From Bacteroidota bacterium (GTDB lineage Bacteria; Bacteroidota; Bacteroidia; Cytophagales; Cyclobacteriaceae): DNA of 43,709 nucleotides. Position 1 is the first letter of the stretch. Each line of letters begins with the position of its first letter. The notes under the pieces were generated by a model that was given only the letters and a program-made list of their open reading frames with translations, did no database searches and had not been told where the DNA came from. Shown here piece after piece: positions 1 to 9,124 of this stretch. The position numbers and the translations under genes were made by a program. Location: assembly GCA_013285945.1 (NCBI GenBank), contig JABDGP010000022.1, positions 1 to 43,709 on the forward strand, read 5' to 3'.

Positions 1-2
1 CG

Positions 3-1043
3 GCAGAAAAGATACAGGTTCTCTACAACAAAAAATCGTACGATGCCGAATTGATCGGTACTGACCCCTCCACAGACTTGGCCGTGCTGAGAATAAAAGA
101 AACTAATCTGCCTGCGATTACTTTAGGAAACTCAAAAACTCTGGCTGTTGGCGAATGGGTAGTTGCAGTCGGTAATCCTTTTTCACTTTCATCAACGGTC
201 ACTGCGGGAATTGTAAGTGCCAAAGGCCGGAGAATTAATATTGTTGAAGACAAATTCCCAATCGAATCATTCATCCAAACCGATGCAGCTATCAATCCGG
301 GCAATAGCGGTGGTGCCTTGGTAAATAAAAATGGCGACCTTGTTGGTATCAATACTGCTATTTTATCACGTACGGGATCCTATACCGGATATGCGTTTGC
401 GGTGCCAGTAGACATTGCTAAAAAAGTAGTCGAAGATTTGGTAAAGTATGGCGCTCCGCAAAAAGCGATTTTCGGTGGCAATGTGATAGAGTATGATTTC
501 CAGAATGCCAAAAAGTATGACCTTGATGTAAACGTCAAAGAATTTAAAGGCGTATTGCTTGGCAGTACTGAACGCGATGGAGCCGCAGCAAAAGCTGGCT
601 TACAAGAAGGTGATATCATCACAAAATTCAATACCATAGAAATTAATAACGAAAGCGCTTTTGAAGAAGAATTAAGCTATCGTTATCCCGGAGATAAAGT
701 TGCGATCACTTATGTACGCGATGGCAAGACGTCTTCAACTACAGTTACATTGCTGAATAAAAAAGGAGATACTGGCTTTGTAAGACGAAAAATAATCAGC
801 GATGTGAGTACCGGAGCCAATTTGGAAGAAGTTGACTATGGGGTTAAAATATTCAGACTTCGCGACGGGCTTTTCAAAAGAATAGGCTTGCCTGAAAATT
901 ATACGATCACACATATCAACCGCCAGCACGTAAAAGACCCACAAGATGTAATCGATTTCTTTAGTAAATACAAAGGCAGGGTTATGCTGTACGGATTTAC
1001 GAGTTCGAGGCAGGAATTACCACTCTCCTTCGTACTTCAGTGA
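3..1043 (+). CDS. htrA: HtrA/DegP-family serine protease, 5' truncated by window edge
   Basis: This is a trypsin-fold envelope protease/chaperone of the HtrA (Deg) family, which degrades or refolds damaged periplasmic proteins. The reading frame is already open at position 3, so the true start, signal peptide and catalytic His lie upstream of the window. The visible part (346 residues) contains the catalytic-Asp region STDLAVLRI near residue 25. The active-site serine is in GNSGGALV (Ser codon 306-308). A PDZ domain follows at about residues 175-245 (KAGLQEGDIITKFN), then a poorly conserved C-terminal segment that may be a second PDZ. The TTG at 51 is an in-frame internal codon and not a start. 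The gene is convergent with the downstream helicase. The family call is firm. Whether it is DegP-, DegQ- or DegS-like cannot be told from this part. Confidence 0.93.
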   Translation, partial: AEKIQVLYNKKSYDAELIGTDPSTDLAVLRIKETNLPAITLGNSKTLAVGEWVVAVGNPFSLSSTVTAGIVSAKGRRINIVEDKFPIESFIQTDAAINPGNSGGALVNKNGDLVGINTAILSRTGSYTGYAFAVPVDIAKKVVEDLVKYGAPQKAIFGGNVIEYDFQNAKKYDLDVNVKEFKGVLLGSTERDGAAAKAGLQEGDIITKFNTIEINNESAFEEELSYRYPGDKVAITYVRDGKTSSTTVTLLNKKGDTGFVRRKIISDVSTGANLEEVDYGVKIFRLRDGLFKRIGLPENYTITHINRQHVKDPQDVIDFFSKYKGRVMLYGFTSSRQELPLSFVLQ

Positions 1044-1127
1044 TGACGCCTCAGCGCTTAAGGCATGTGCATGTCGCTTAATGGTAAATGACTTCTGGAT
1101 TAAGGCGAGCTAACCAAAATTAGCACT

Positions 1128-2453
1128 TCAACTTGCTACTTCGATCTTCACTTTTGTGTTCTTAAGCTTTTCATTTTTGATCTTCGCCAGCGCCTGGTCG
1201 ACTAAGCTTCGCTTCACTGATACGTACGATGAGAAATCAAGCGTTACAATTAACCCAATGTCATCGCTTTGCAATCCGCCTTTTTTGGTGAGCAACCCTA
1301 CAATGTCGCCTTTGCTGATCTTATCCTTTTTACCTGCACTGATGTATAAGCAAGAATATGTGGGAGGAATTGGTCGCTTCAATTTCTTGTCAACAAAAAT
1401 TTCTTCCACTGATTTGTCGATGTAGCCAGGCAACGTTTCATCATTGGCCAAAACGAGATACGCTTGTCCTTCGGATTGCATTCGAGCCGTTCGCCCATTG
1501 CGATGAATAAAAGCTTCCTGCTGTGGTGGCAATTGATAGTGCACCACATGTTTGATTTCAGGAATATCCAATCCGCGCGAAGCCAAATCGGTAGCAATTA
1601 GAATATTGTGCGCACCGCCCCTGAATTTTATAAGGTTTTTTTCACGATCAATCTGCTCCATTGCTCCATGTAAAATACCGTGTTCAATTTTATGTTGAGC
1701 GAGTAGCGCACTGATACGCTCAACCGCCTCTCGATGATTACAGAATACGAGGCATACTTCCTGATTAAATCCTGCCACGAGTCGCATAAGTGTTTCCACT
1801 TTTTCTATGCTTGAAGTATGAATCAACTTCAATTTCAGCTTAGAATCGGCTTCATCTTTCAGATAGTTAATGGTCTCTGGTTTTGTAAATGGCAAGAAGT
1901 CAGGCCACACCTCCAACCGTGTTGCCGAAGTAAGTAGGTGTTGTTGTTTTCCCGTAAGGGCTTTGAAGATAACGATCAGTTGCTCATGAAATCCCATTTG
2001 CAACGATTTGTCAAATTCGTCCAGCACTACCATTTTCACCGTGCGACTATCAAACGACTTTCTAAAAATATGATCAGCCAGTCGACCTGGTGTTCCAATA
2101 ATCACCGCAGGAGCATCACTCAAACTATTCTGCTCAATCTTTACTGAATGCCCACCATAACAGCAACTCACTTTGTAAGAAGTCTTCATCAATCTGAAAA
2201 CTTGCTCGATCTGTAATGCCAGTTCACGCGAAGGAACCACAATCAGTGCCTGCACTCCTACCGCATCAGGGCGGAGTTTATCCACCATAGGTACTAAAAA
2301 CGCAAGAGTCTTTCCTGAACCTGTGGGAGCCAGCAGCATCAGATTATTTGCTGCGGCAGCCTTTTCAATAGTTGTGACCTGCATTTCGTTGAAAGCAGGA
2401 ATGGAAAGATTTTTTAAAAACCCTTCGTGAGCAACGTTTAGGTTTTTTTGCAT
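1128..2453 (-). CDS. DEAD-box ATP-dependent RNA helicase, DbpA-like
   Basis: This is an RNA helicase of superfamily 2, probably acting in ribosome assembly. Motifs in order (441 aa): Q-motif region with Gln25, motif I APTGSGKT (42-49), Ia PSRELALQ, Ib TPGRL, motif II DEFD (145-148) in place of DEAD, SAT (176-178), motif V ATDLASRGLDIPE, and motif VI HRNGRTAR. Residues 375-440 (KKDKISKGDIVGLL and following) resemble the DbpA/CsdA-type RNA-binding domain that in Escherichia coli DbpA recognises 23S rRNA hairpin 92. The start ATG is only four bases past a TACCTTTG -7 element, so the mRNA may be leaderless. The helicase assignment is certain. The DbpA-like specificity is inferred from the C-terminal domain. 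Confidence 0.95.
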   Translation of the reverse strand: MQKNLNVAHEGFLKNLSIPAFNEMQVTTIEKAAAANNLMLLAPTGSGKTLAFLVPMVDKLRPDAVGVQALIVVPSRELALQIEQVFRLMKTSYKVSCCYGGHSVKIEQNSLSDAPAVIIGTPGRLADHIFRKSFDSRTVKMVVLDEFDKSLQMGFHEQLIVIFKALTGKQQHLLTSATRLEVWPDFLPFTKPETINYLKDEADSKLKLKLIHTSSIEKVETLMRLVAGFNQEVCLVFCNHREAVERISALLAQHKIEHGILHGAMEQIDREKNLIKFRGGAHNILIATDLASRGLDIPEIKHVVHYQLPPQQEAFIHRNGRTARMQSEGQAYLVLANDETLPGYIDKSVEEIFVDKKLKRPIPPTYSCLYISAGKKDKISKGDIVGLLTKKGGLQSDDIGLIVTLDFSSYVSVKRSLVDQALAKIKNEKLKNTKVKIEVAS

Positions 2454-2457
2454 GCGG

Positions 2458-2465
2458 CAAAGGTA
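2458..2465 (-). promoter_or_regulatory. Bacteroidota -7 element of the helicase gene
   Basis: On the minus strand this reads TACCTTTG, an exact match to the Bacteroidota -7 consensus TAnnTTTG. The -33 position 19 bases upstream is CTG rather than TTG. The helicase ATG starts four bases downstream, so initiation would fall at or next to the start codon. Confidence 0.5.
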
Positions 2466-2513
2466 ACATTACGCTGAACGCTTTCAGTTACCAATTAATT
2501 TTAATGATTAGAG

Positions 2514-2538
2514 AAGGGCCAAATAACTGACCCTTTTT
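2514..2538. terminator. Hairpin between helicase and SET-protein genes
   Basis: AAGGGCCA (2514-2521) pairs with TGACCCTT (2528-2535), with one G-T wobble and a 6-base loop. The T run follows on the plus strand (TTTT to 2538). It lies just past the stop of the minus-strand SET gene, so it may act as a bidirectional terminator, but on the minus strand the tail is weak. Confidence 0.35.
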
Positions 2539-2541
2539 GAT

Positions 2542-3045
2542 TTAATGATGGAGCTTGGTCCTCTTGGCGGCTTTATGGTGCGGCAATTCTATAGGAGAAT
2601 TTTTTTTACCCTCTTTCTCTCTGTTTTTTTGTTCTAACCTTACATTGTACCTGATCACTTGCCAGTACTCAGCTCCATAGCCTACAAAAATTTCTGAGCC
2701 AGCCGGTATAGCTTTTACTGATTCGATATAACACCTTTTTTTCTCGGTAACATATTCGCAGTTGTTCTTCACTTCCGGGAGACGGGTGATTCCCTTGGCG
2801 TCATTTGCATACTGAGCAATAGATTTATCTGTCTTCCAGGCGTCTAAACAATACTTGCTATTGAAATAAAAGACATAACCGTTGCGGTCATCGGCCATTT
2901 TCTCCACTTCCTTCCACGTTACAACCTCTCCTTTGTATTCAATTATACGGGTTCCTTTAGGTATAAGAACTTTCGTAAACAGTCCTTTACCGGCTCCCGG
3001 CAAAGTTGATTTTTTAACAAATAAATTTTTCTCAAGTAAAGCCAT
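2542..3045 (-). CDS. SET-domain protein (putative protein-lysine methyltransferase)
   Basis: This small 167-residue protein is almost entirely a SET domain, the fold of S-adenosylmethionine-dependent protein-lysine methyltransferases. Visible hallmarks are GAGKGLF (17-23), the degenerate AdoMet-binding segment around YANDAKG and NNCEY (79-98), and the C-terminal signature EIFVGYGAEYW (118-128). A lysine-rich tail follows. An upstream extension of ten codons is open, but the ATG at 3045 aligns best with the domain start. The gene lies directly downstream of the str-operon terminator and may be expressed by read-through. The fold is confident. Substrate is unknown: a ribosomal protein is possible given the neighbours, but nothing in the sequence shows it. 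Confidence 0.8.
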   Translation of the reverse strand: MALLEKNLFVKKSTLPGAGKGLFTKVLIPKGTRIIEYKGEVVTWKEVEKMADDRNGYVFYFNSKYCLDAWKTDKSIAQYANDAKGITRLPEVKNNCEYVTEKKRCYIESVKAIPAGSEIFVGYGAEYWQVIRYNVRLEQKNREKEGKKNSPIELPHHKAAKRTKLHH

Positions 3046-3060
3046 GATCGTTTTTTGAAG

Positions 3061-3096
3061 ACAAAAGAAAAGCATCCTGGCGAAACCGGGATGCTT
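3061..3096 (-). terminator. Rho-independent terminator after rpsJ
   Basis: Read on the minus strand, AAGCATCC (3096-3089) and GGATGCTT (3077-3070) form a perfect 8-bp stem with an 11-base loop. It is followed by TTCTTTTGT. It starts 21 bases after the rpsJ stop and ends the str operon. Confidence 0.75.
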
Positions 3097-3117
3097 CGAA
3101 TATCGGGAAAAGTAAAA

Positions 3118-3423
3118 CTACACTTTGATTTCTACATCAACTCCACTGGGAAGCTCAAGTTTCATCAGGGCATCCACTGTCTTAGGGCTGCTTGAGTAGA
3201 TATCTACCAGACGCTTGTATGTGCACAATTGAAATTGCTCACGAGATTTTTTGTTAACGTGTGGGGAACGTAACACTGTAAATTTTTCTTTTTCGGTAGG
3301 CAACGGAATCGGTCCGCTTACCACAGCACCTGTAGCTTTTACAGCCCGTACAATTTTCTCAGAAGACTTGTCTACGAGATTGTGATCGTACGATTTAAGT
3401 TTAATCCTGATTTTTTGGTTCAT
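3118..3423 (-). CDS. rpsJ: 30S ribosomal protein S10
   Basis: This is S10 of the small ribosomal subunit head, which in other bacteria also pairs with NusB in antitermination. The 101 residues match the family length and sequence: [14 protein letters not shown] at the N-terminus, then SGPIPLPT, and [13 protein letters not shown]. It is the last gene of the rpsL-rpsG-fusA-rpsJ operon, 53 bases after fusA. A terminator follows and rplC does not, although rplC normally comes next in Bacteroidota and many other bacteria. The S10 operon therefore seems to be separated from str here. Confidence 0.98.
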   Translation of the reverse strand: MNQKIRIKLKSYDHNLVDKSSEKIVRAVKATGAVVSGPIPLPTEKEKFTVLRSPHVNKKSREQFQLCTYKRLVDIYSSSPKTVDALMKLELPSGVDVEIKV

Positions 3424-3476
3424 CTTTTTTTGATTTTACTCCCCGCCTGGGAATGTTCAAATAATTTATTTCAAAT

Positions 3477-5591
3477 CTATTTTGCTACTGCAGCACCTTT
3501 TACTTCTTCTATTACTTTTTCGGCCAAGTTACGAGGAACCGGTGAATAATGAGAGAACGTGAGTGATGCCGATGCACGTCCGGAAGTAATAGTACGTAAG
3601 TCAGTTACGTAACCAAACAATTCCGAAAGAGGAACATCAGCCTTAATTACCTGCGCTCCGCCACGTGTATCCATTCCTTTCATCACACCGCGTCTTCGGT
3701 TAAGATCTCCGGTCACTGAACCTGTGTATTCATCAGGTGAAATCACTTCCACGCCCATGATTGGCTCAAGCAATTGAGGGCCACATTTTCTGGCTGCTTC
3801 TTTAAATCCAATACGAGCTGCCAATTCAAATGATAATGAGTCAGAGTCAACATCATGATATGAACCATGGAACAAGCGCACTTTCATTGAGTCGATCGGG
3901 TAGCCGGCCAACGGACCATTTACCATTGATTGCTCAAATCCTTTCTGCACTGCAGGAATAAATTCGCGAGGGATAACACCACCTACGATGTCATTCTCAA
4001 ACTCCAATCCTGGCTTGTCTTCAGGTCCCAATTCGCGAGGCCCGATTTCAAATACGATATCAGCAAATTTACCACGACCACCGGTCTGCTTCTTGTAAAC
4101 TTCTTTATGCTCAATAGACTTGGTAAGTGCTTCTTTGTAAGCAACCTGAGGAGCGCCCTGGTTGATTTCCACTTTGAATTCGCGCTTTAAACGGTCGATG
4201 ATAATTTCAAGGTGCAATTCACCCATTCCTCGAAGAATAACTTGACCAGTTTCGTGGTCGGTATTCACACGCAACGTAGGATCTTCTTCAACCAATTTTG
4301 AGATAGCCATACCCAGCTTATCTGCATCGGCTTGCTTCTTAGGTTCAATAGCGTATCCAATAACAGGCTCAGGGAATACCATTGATTCCAATATCACTTT
4401 GCGTTTTTCATCACAAAGTGTATCACCGGTCTTGATATCTTTAAATCCAACAACGGCTCCGATATCACCTACCGGAAGTCTGTCAATTTGGTTTTGCTTG
4501 TTAGCATGCATTTGAAACACACGCGAAATTCTTTCTTTCGATTCAGTACGCGTGTTATAAACGTAAGAACCCGATTCCAACACGCCTGAATAAGCGCGGA
4601 TAAAGCACAAACGCCCTACGAATGGATCGGTTGCAATTTTGAAAGCCAGCGCTACAAAAGGCTCGTTCTCATCTGGCTTAATGGTAACAGGCAAATCAGT
4701 ATCAGGATCAGTTCCAATGATTACATCTTTGTCCATCGGTGATGGCAACAATTCCATCACATAGTCCAGCATTGTCTGAACACCTTTGTTCTTGAATGAA
4801 GAACCGCAAACCATCGGCACAATCTTCATATCGATTGTCGCTTTACGGAGAGCAGTCAATATTTCAGCTTCAGTGATTGAATTCGGATCTTCAAAGAATT
4901 TCTCGATCAAGGTCTCATCATATTCGGCAACTGCCTCAAGAAGTTTCTCACGATATTCTTTAGCTTCTTCAACCATATCGGCAGGCACAGGTATAACTTC
5001 GTAAGTCATACCTTTATCGGTTTCATTCCAGATGATTCCGCGATTGTTAACCAAGTCAACAACACCTTTGAATTGATCTTCTGCACCGATAGGTAATTGA
5101 AGCGCTACCGCTTTGCTACCTAGTTTTTCTTTTACTTGTTTGCAAACACCAAGGAAATCAGCGCCTGAGCGGTCCATTTTATTTACGAAACCGATACGGG
5201 CTACTTTATAATTATCAGCTAAACGCCAGTTGGTTTCCGACTGTGGCTCAACACCATCTACTGCGCTAAACAAAAACACGAGACCATCCAATACACGAAG
5301 AGACCGGTTCACTTCAACCGTAAAATCTACGTGGCCAGGGGTATCGATAATGTTTACGTGGTAGTCGTTCTTTCTATATTTCCAATAAACTGTAGTGGCA
5401 GCGGAAGTGATTGTAATACCACGCTCCTGCTCCTGCGCCATCCAGTCCATCGTGGCTGCACCATCGTGCACTTCCCCGATTTTGTGGTTCACCCCTGCAT
5501 AATAAAGGATGCGTTCGGTGGTAGTTGTTTTACCTGCATCGATGTGAGCAGCAATACCAATGTTTCTGGTGTATCTTAAGTCCCTTGCCAT
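3477..5591 (-). CDS. fusA: Elongation factor G
   Basis: This is the translational GTPase that drives tRNA-mRNA translocation and, with RRF, ribosome recycling. At 704 aa it has the usual length. G-domain motifs are AHIDAGKTT (15-23), RGITI for switch I, DTPGH (83-87, His87 being the catalytic histidine of the family) and NKMD (137-140). Domains II-V follow, including the domain IV segment with GGRGKFADI and the C-terminal [19 protein letters not shown]. The start is six bases after the rpsG stop. Its place in the str operon argues that this is the main EF-G and not the FusA2 paralogue found in some Bacteroidota. Confidence 0.98.
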   Translation of the reverse strand: MARDLRYTRNIGIAAHIDAGKTTTTERILYYAGVNHKIGEVHDGAATMDWMAQEQERGITITSAATTVYWKYRKNDYHVNIIDTPGHVDFTVEVNRSLRVLDGLVFLFSAVDGVEPQSETNWRLADNYKVARIGFVNKMDRSGADFLGVCKQVKEKLGSKAVALQLPIGAEDQFKGVVDLVNNRGIIWNETDKGMTYEVIPVPADMVEEAKEYREKLLEAVAEYDETLIEKFFEDPNSITEAEILTALRKATIDMKIVPMVCGSSFKNKGVQTMLDYVMELLPSPMDKDVIIGTDPDTDLPVTIKPDENEPFVALAFKIATDPFVGRLCFIRAYSGVLESGSYVYNTRTESKERISRVFQMHANKQNQIDRLPVGDIGAVVGFKDIKTGDTLCDEKRKVILESMVFPEPVIGYAIEPKKQADADKLGMAISKLVEEDPTLRVNTDHETGQVILRGMGELHLEIIIDRLKREFKVEINQGAPQVAYKEALTKSIEHKEVYKKQTGGRGKFADIVFEIGPRELGPEDKPGLEFENDIVGGVIPREFIPAVQKGFEQSMVNGPLAGYPIDSMKVRLFHGSYHDVDSDSLSFELAARIGFKEAARKCGPQLLEPIMGVEVISPDEYTGSVTGDLNRRRGVMKGMDTRGGAQVIKADVPLSELFGYVTDLRTITSGRASASLTFSHYSPVPRNLAEKVIEEVKGAAVAK

Positions 5592-5597
5592 GTACTA

Positions 5598-6068
5598 TTA
5601 GAATCTGAAATGAGAGAATGCTTTGTTCGCCTCGGCCATGCGGTGTGTATCATCTTTTTTCTTGATAGCTGCACCTTCACCCTTGGATGCTGCCAAAATC
5701 TCAGCCGCCAATTTATCCATCATGGTTTTTTCACCACGCGCACGTGAATAGTCGATCAACCATTTGATGCTCAGGTTAACCTTACGTTCGGGCCTGATTT
5801 CTACTGGCACTTGAAAAGTAGCTCCACCTACACGGCGGCTTTTCACTTCCACGCCAGGCATTACATTATTCATGGCGCGTTTCCATACCTCCAATCCAGG
5901 CTCACCACCTGCCTTTTTTTCTACTTGCTCGATGGCATCATAGAAGATAGTGTAGGCTGTACTTTTCTTGCCTTGTTCCATCATATAGTTCACAAACTTT
6001 GTTACCAAAGTATCATTGAACTTAGGGTCAGGAAGAAGATATCTCTTTTTAGGTTTTGCTTTTCTCAT
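5598..6068 (-). CDS. rpsG: 30S ribosomal protein S7
   Basis: S7 nucleates assembly of the 30S head and contacts the E-site tRNA. The 156 residues include the family signature near the N-terminus ([17 protein letters not shown]) and the [16 protein letters not shown] loop. It sits 12 bases after rpsL and 6 before fusA, in the standard str operon order. Nothing is unusual. Confidence 0.98.
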   Translation of the reverse strand: MRKAKPKKRYLLPDPKFNDTLVTKFVNYMMEQGKKSTAYTIFYDAIEQVEKKAGGEPGLEVWKRAMNNVMPGVEVKSRRVGGATFQVPVEIRPERKVNLSIKWLIDYSRARGEKTMMDKLAAEILAASKGEGAAIKKKDDTHRMAEANKAFSHFRF

Positions 6069-6080
6069 GATCAGTTCTCT

Positions 6081-6506
6081 TTATTTTTTTCCTTTGGCTG
6101 CTGGCGCGCCTTTAGCAGCTGCGGCCGCTGCACCAGCTTTTGGACGCTTTGCTCCATACTTAGATCTTGCCTGAAGCCTTCCGTTCACACCCGCGGTATC
6201 CAATGCACCCCGAATAATGTGGTAACGCACACCTGGTAAGTCCTTTACCCGGCCTCCACGAATAAGCACAATTGAGTGCTCTTGCAGGTTATGGCCTTCG
6301 CCAGGAATATAGGCGTTTACCTCTTTTCCATTGGTAAGGCGCACACGGGCTACTTTACGCATGGCTGAATTAGGCTTTTTTGGCGTGGTTGTGTACACAC
6401 GAGTGCATACGCCCCTGCGCTGAGGGGATGAATCGAGGGCAGGGGATTTTGACTTGAATGTCAATTTGACCCGTCCTTTTCTTACAAGTTGCTGAATGGT
6501 AGGCAT
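6081..6506 (-). CDS. rpsL: 30S ribosomal protein S12
   Basis: S12 lies at the decoding centre and controls fidelity. The sequence has [16 protein letters not shown] and [13 protein letters not shown], both with the lysines found in streptomycin-sensitive proteins. The conserved core ends near residue 122 ([11 protein letters not shown]). A 20-residue tail rich in Ala, Lys and Gly follows, making the 141-aa protein longer than the 124-aa E. coli form. It is the first gene of the str operon and has a well-formed promoter 39 bases upstream. Confidence 0.98.
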   Translation of the reverse strand: MPTIQQLVRKGRVKLTFKSKSPALDSSPQRRGVCTRVYTTTPKKPNSAMRKVARVRLTNGKEVNAYIPGEGHNLQEHSIVLIRGGRVKDLPGVRYHIIRGALDTAGVNGRLQARSKYGAKRPKAGAAAAAAKGAPAAKGKK

Positions 6507-6544
6507 TTATAATTTATTTTAATACCCTTCAAAAATAAGGACTG

Positions 6545-6574
6545 CAAAGGTATTCAAATTAAGTAATCATGCAA
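6545..6574 (-). promoter_or_regulatory. str operon promoter (Bacteroidota type)
   Basis: On the minus strand there is TTG (6574-6572), a 19-base spacer and TACCTTTG (6552-6545). This is an exact fit to the Bacteroidota housekeeping-sigma consensus TTG-N(17-23)-TAnnTTTG. Initiation should fall about six bases downstream, leaving a leader of about 30 bases before rpsL. Confidence 0.8.
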
Positions 6575-6717
6575 TAAGCAGGCGTAGGGATTTTTTGACA
6601 ATCCGAAGGCACGAATTGGAATGTAATGTAAAAGTAGCCTTTCCAAAAAACATTGAGTCAATTAAAAGGTGCGGAAAAAGTGGCAACTTGCATAGGTCAA
6701 TCACAACAAAAAGCGTT

Positions 6718-7161
6718 ATGAAAACTCCATTTAAGACCTTAATTCTGTGTTCTGTATTGTTGGCGGCCTGTGGAAAATCCAGTCATCATGATCAGCCTGA
6801 AGAAGTCTCAACTGATAATCCTAATCAGGCTTTGTACGAGCAGGTAATGGAAGTGCATGATGAAGTAATGCCAAAAACGGATGAAATCTATAAACTGAAA
6901 AAGGGACTTCAGGATAAAATTGCCAGCACCCCCAATATTGTAGCCGATAAAAAAAAACAACTCGACCAAATTATAGCGGAACTTGATTCGGCCGATCATT
7001 CGATGATGGACTGGATGCACCACTTTAATCCACTGCCCGACTCTGCAAATCAGGAAACTGCCCGGGAATATCTTGAGAATGAAATGGAAAAAATCAAGAA
7101 GGTGCGCGAACTGATTAATGCTTCCATTCAAAAAGCAAAAGAAGAGGTAGAGAAAAAGTAA
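6718..7161 (+). CDS. Small helical lipoprotein of unknown function
   Basis: This 147-residue predicted lipoprotein starts at the ATG at 6718. The frame is open further upstream, but only this start places a signal peptide at the N-terminus, with lipobox LAAC and Cys18. The mature part is highly charged and predicted helical (several EK-rich stretches, for example EKIKKVRELINASIQKAKEE) and may form a coiled coil. It has a His-containing segment (HSMMDWMHHFNPLP) in the middle. I do not recognise a family beyond small Bacteroidota viral-A-type-inclusion-like or helical lipoproteins. It is 15 bases ahead of nnr, so the two are probably co-transcribed. Confidence 0.7.
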   Translation: MKTPFKTLILCSVLLAACGKSSHHDQPEEVSTDNPNQALYEQVMEVHDEVMPKTDEIYKLKKGLQDKIASTPNIVADKKKQLDQIIAELDSADHSMMDWMHHFNPLPDSANQETAREYLENEMEKIKKVRELINASIQKAKEEVEKK

Positions 7162-7176
7162 GCTTGAGCGTAACGT

Positions 7177-8676
7177 ATGCTCAAAATCCTTTCGTCACAA
7201 CAAATCAGGGAGCTTGATAAGTTCACCATCGAGAATGAGCCTGTTGCTGCCATCGACTTGATGGAACGCGCATGCCACTCATTTACCGAATGGTTCGTTC
7301 AACAAATCAGGCCTGACAAAAAAATTGGAATTGTCTGTGGCACCGGTAATAATGGTGGCGATGGGCTTGGCATAGCTCGGATGCTGAAGGAGCGCGGTTA
7401 TTTAGTGAGAACCTGGATTGTACGAGGTGAGATGAGCGAAACAGAAAGTCTCAAAAAAAACCTTGGCAGATTACAAGGCAACAACATCTTAGAAATTTCT
7501 AAATCATCAGATCGGGGATTGTTTACCGAGTGCACTGTATTGATTGATGCCGTTTTAGGTTCGGGGCTTTCGCGGCCTGCCGAAGGAATCTATGCCCAAG
7601 TTATCTCGTGCATTAATCAAACGGAAGCGATCCGAATAGCCGTTGACACTCCGTCTGGCTTATTTGCCGACTCACCATCTTCAGGCGAAATCGTGCGAGC
7701 ACATCATACAGTTTCATTTCAATTACCAAAACTTGCTTTTCTTTTTCCGGAAAATTCCATATGGGTTGGGCAATGGCACGTAGTGGATATTGGCTTGAGT
7801 TATGAATTTTTGAAAACAGCGCCTGTTCAAAATTTTTTCGCTCAGGAAATAGATATTAAACAAATCATCAGGCCGCGTGAAATTTTTTCGCACAAGGGAA
7901 ATTATGGTCATGCATTGCTTATTGCAGGATCGTTTGGGAAAATGGGCGCTTGCATTTTAGCCGCTAAGGCTGCACTGCGATCGGGTTTGGGTTTACTGAC
8001 AACACATGTACCTCGCTGTGGTTATACAATCATTCAGACCGCAGTGGCGGAAGCAATGGCTTTGGTGGATTTCAACGAAAATTATTTCTCGTCTCCTCCC
8101 GAAAACCTGAGTTATTCTTCCATAGGAATCGGCCCCGGCTTGGGGACTGACTCTGAAACAATAAAGGCTTTCGCTAAAACCATGAAGCAATTCAAAAAGC
8201 CCATGGTTATTGATGCAGATGGACTAAATATTCTATCATTAAACCCCGAGCTTCTTCAACTCATTCCCGAAAACAGCATTCTCACTCCTCATCCAAAAGA
8301 ATTTGAACGACTGGCAGGAAGTTGGGCAAATGACTTTGAGAGGCTTGAACTTCTAAGGAATCTTTCAACAAAGCTTCGATCGGTTATCGTTTTGAAAGGT
8401 GCTTATACTTCAATCGCTTGTCCGGATGGAAATGTCTATTTCAACTCAACCGGAAACCCGGGCATGGCCAAGGGCGGCAGTGGCGATGTGCTTACCGGAA
8501 TTCTTACCGCTCTGCTAGCGCAAGGGTATTCTTGCAAAGACGCTTCGTTGCTTGGAGTCTATCTTCATGGACTGGCTGGTGACTTGGCAGCAAATGAATT
8601 AGGAATGGATTCAATCACCGCAAACGATTTAGTTGACTGGATTCCGTATTCCTTCAAAAAGATACGGTCGGCCTAA
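7177..8676 (+). CDS. nnr: Bifunctional NAD(P)H-hydrate repair enzyme (epimerase/dehydratase)
   Basis: This metabolite-repair enzyme epimerises damaged S/R-NAD(P)HX and dehydrates it back to NAD(P)H using ADP. The 499-residue protein fuses two domains. The N-terminal YjeF_N epimerase domain (about 1-215) has GTGNNGGDG at 55-63 and DAVLGSGLSRP. The C-terminal ribokinase-like YjeF_C dehydratase (about 230-495) has IGPGLGTD, DADGLN and the nucleotide-binding GNPGMAKGGSGDVLTG near 426-441. Length and order match the bacterial fusion. It is cytoplasmic. Confidence 0.95.
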   Translation: MLKILSSQQIRELDKFTIENEPVAAIDLMERACHSFTEWFVQQIRPDKKIGIVCGTGNNGGDGLGIARMLKERGYLVRTWIVRGEMSETESLKKNLGRLQGNNILEISKSSDRGLFTECTVLIDAVLGSGLSRPAEGIYAQVISCINQTEAIRIAVDTPSGLFADSPSSGEIVRAHHTVSFQLPKLAFLFPENSIWVGQWHVVDIGLSYEFLKTAPVQNFFAQEIDIKQIIRPREIFSHKGNYGHALLIAGSFGKMGACILAAKAALRSGLGLLTTHVPRCGYTIIQTAVAEAMALVDFNENYFSSPPENLSYSSIGIGPGLGTDSETIKAFAKTMKQFKKPMVIDADGLNILSLNPELLQLIPENSILTPHPKEFERLAGSWANDFERLELLRNLSTKLRSVIVLKGAYTSIACPDGNVYFNSTGNPGMAKGGSGDVLTGILTALLAQGYSCKDASLLGVYLHGLAGDLAANELGMDSITANDLVDWIPYSFKKIRSA

Positions 8677-8774
8677 CGAGGGCTTCCCCAAAAAATTGCG
8701 GAAGAATTAAACTTTTGGCTTACTGTTTGCATCCAAATGGTAATTAATTGCGTAAACACTCATTAATAACCTAA

Positions 8775-9119
8775 ATGAAAGCCACTTTACTCCTTATTAT
8801 TGTCATGATTACCGGCCAAGCGTGCTTTGGTCAGATTCATGATGAAGGCTTTCGTCCGGGCGACCCGGCTAAAATAGCTCAGGTTTATCCTAACCCCGCT
8901 GTTGACTATCTCACAATAAAATTTGAATCACCGGTTGCCAAAACATCACGCCTGGCTTTTCATTCCATCATTGGTAGTTCAATAGAACTGGAAACAGAAG
9001 TATTGGATGAATATGAAATCCGCGTGAAAGTGAAAGACCTCCCTGTAGGATACTACGTTGTTGCAGTTCATGACCCGATGAACAATGCAAGAGGCATTTA
9101 CAAATTCCTGAAAAGGTAG
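8775..9119 (+). CDS. Secreted mini-protein: signal peptide plus T9SS type A sorting domain only
   Basis: This 114-residue protein has a signal peptide (about 1-19, cleavage after CFGQ). An acidic linker of about ten residues follows, and then a domain that looks like the Por/type IX secretion C-terminal sorting domain. That domain begins with VYPNPAVDYLTIKFE and ends with the typical YYVVAVHD strand and a short basic terminus (YKFLKR). In known T9SS cargo this domain of about 80 residues sits at the end of a large passenger. Here there is no passenger. The domain call is by pattern only. It is convergent with the next gene, five bases apart. Confidence 0.7.
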   Translation: MKATLLLIIVMITGQACFGQIHDEGFRPGDPAKIAQVYPNPAVDYLTIKFESPVAKTSRLAFHSIIGSSIELETEVLDEYEIRVKVKDLPVGYYVVAVHDPMNNARGIYKFLKR

Positions 9120-9124
9120 TTCAG

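Noticed and set aside
5811-6239. Plus-strand 142-aa ORF across rpsG and rpsL
   Set aside because: It is a shadow of two conserved ribosomal genes on the opposite strand, with no family resemblance.
6595-6717. Upstream extension of the small lipoprotein
   Set aside because: It would bury the signal peptide and lipobox. The ATG at 6718 places them at the N-terminus.
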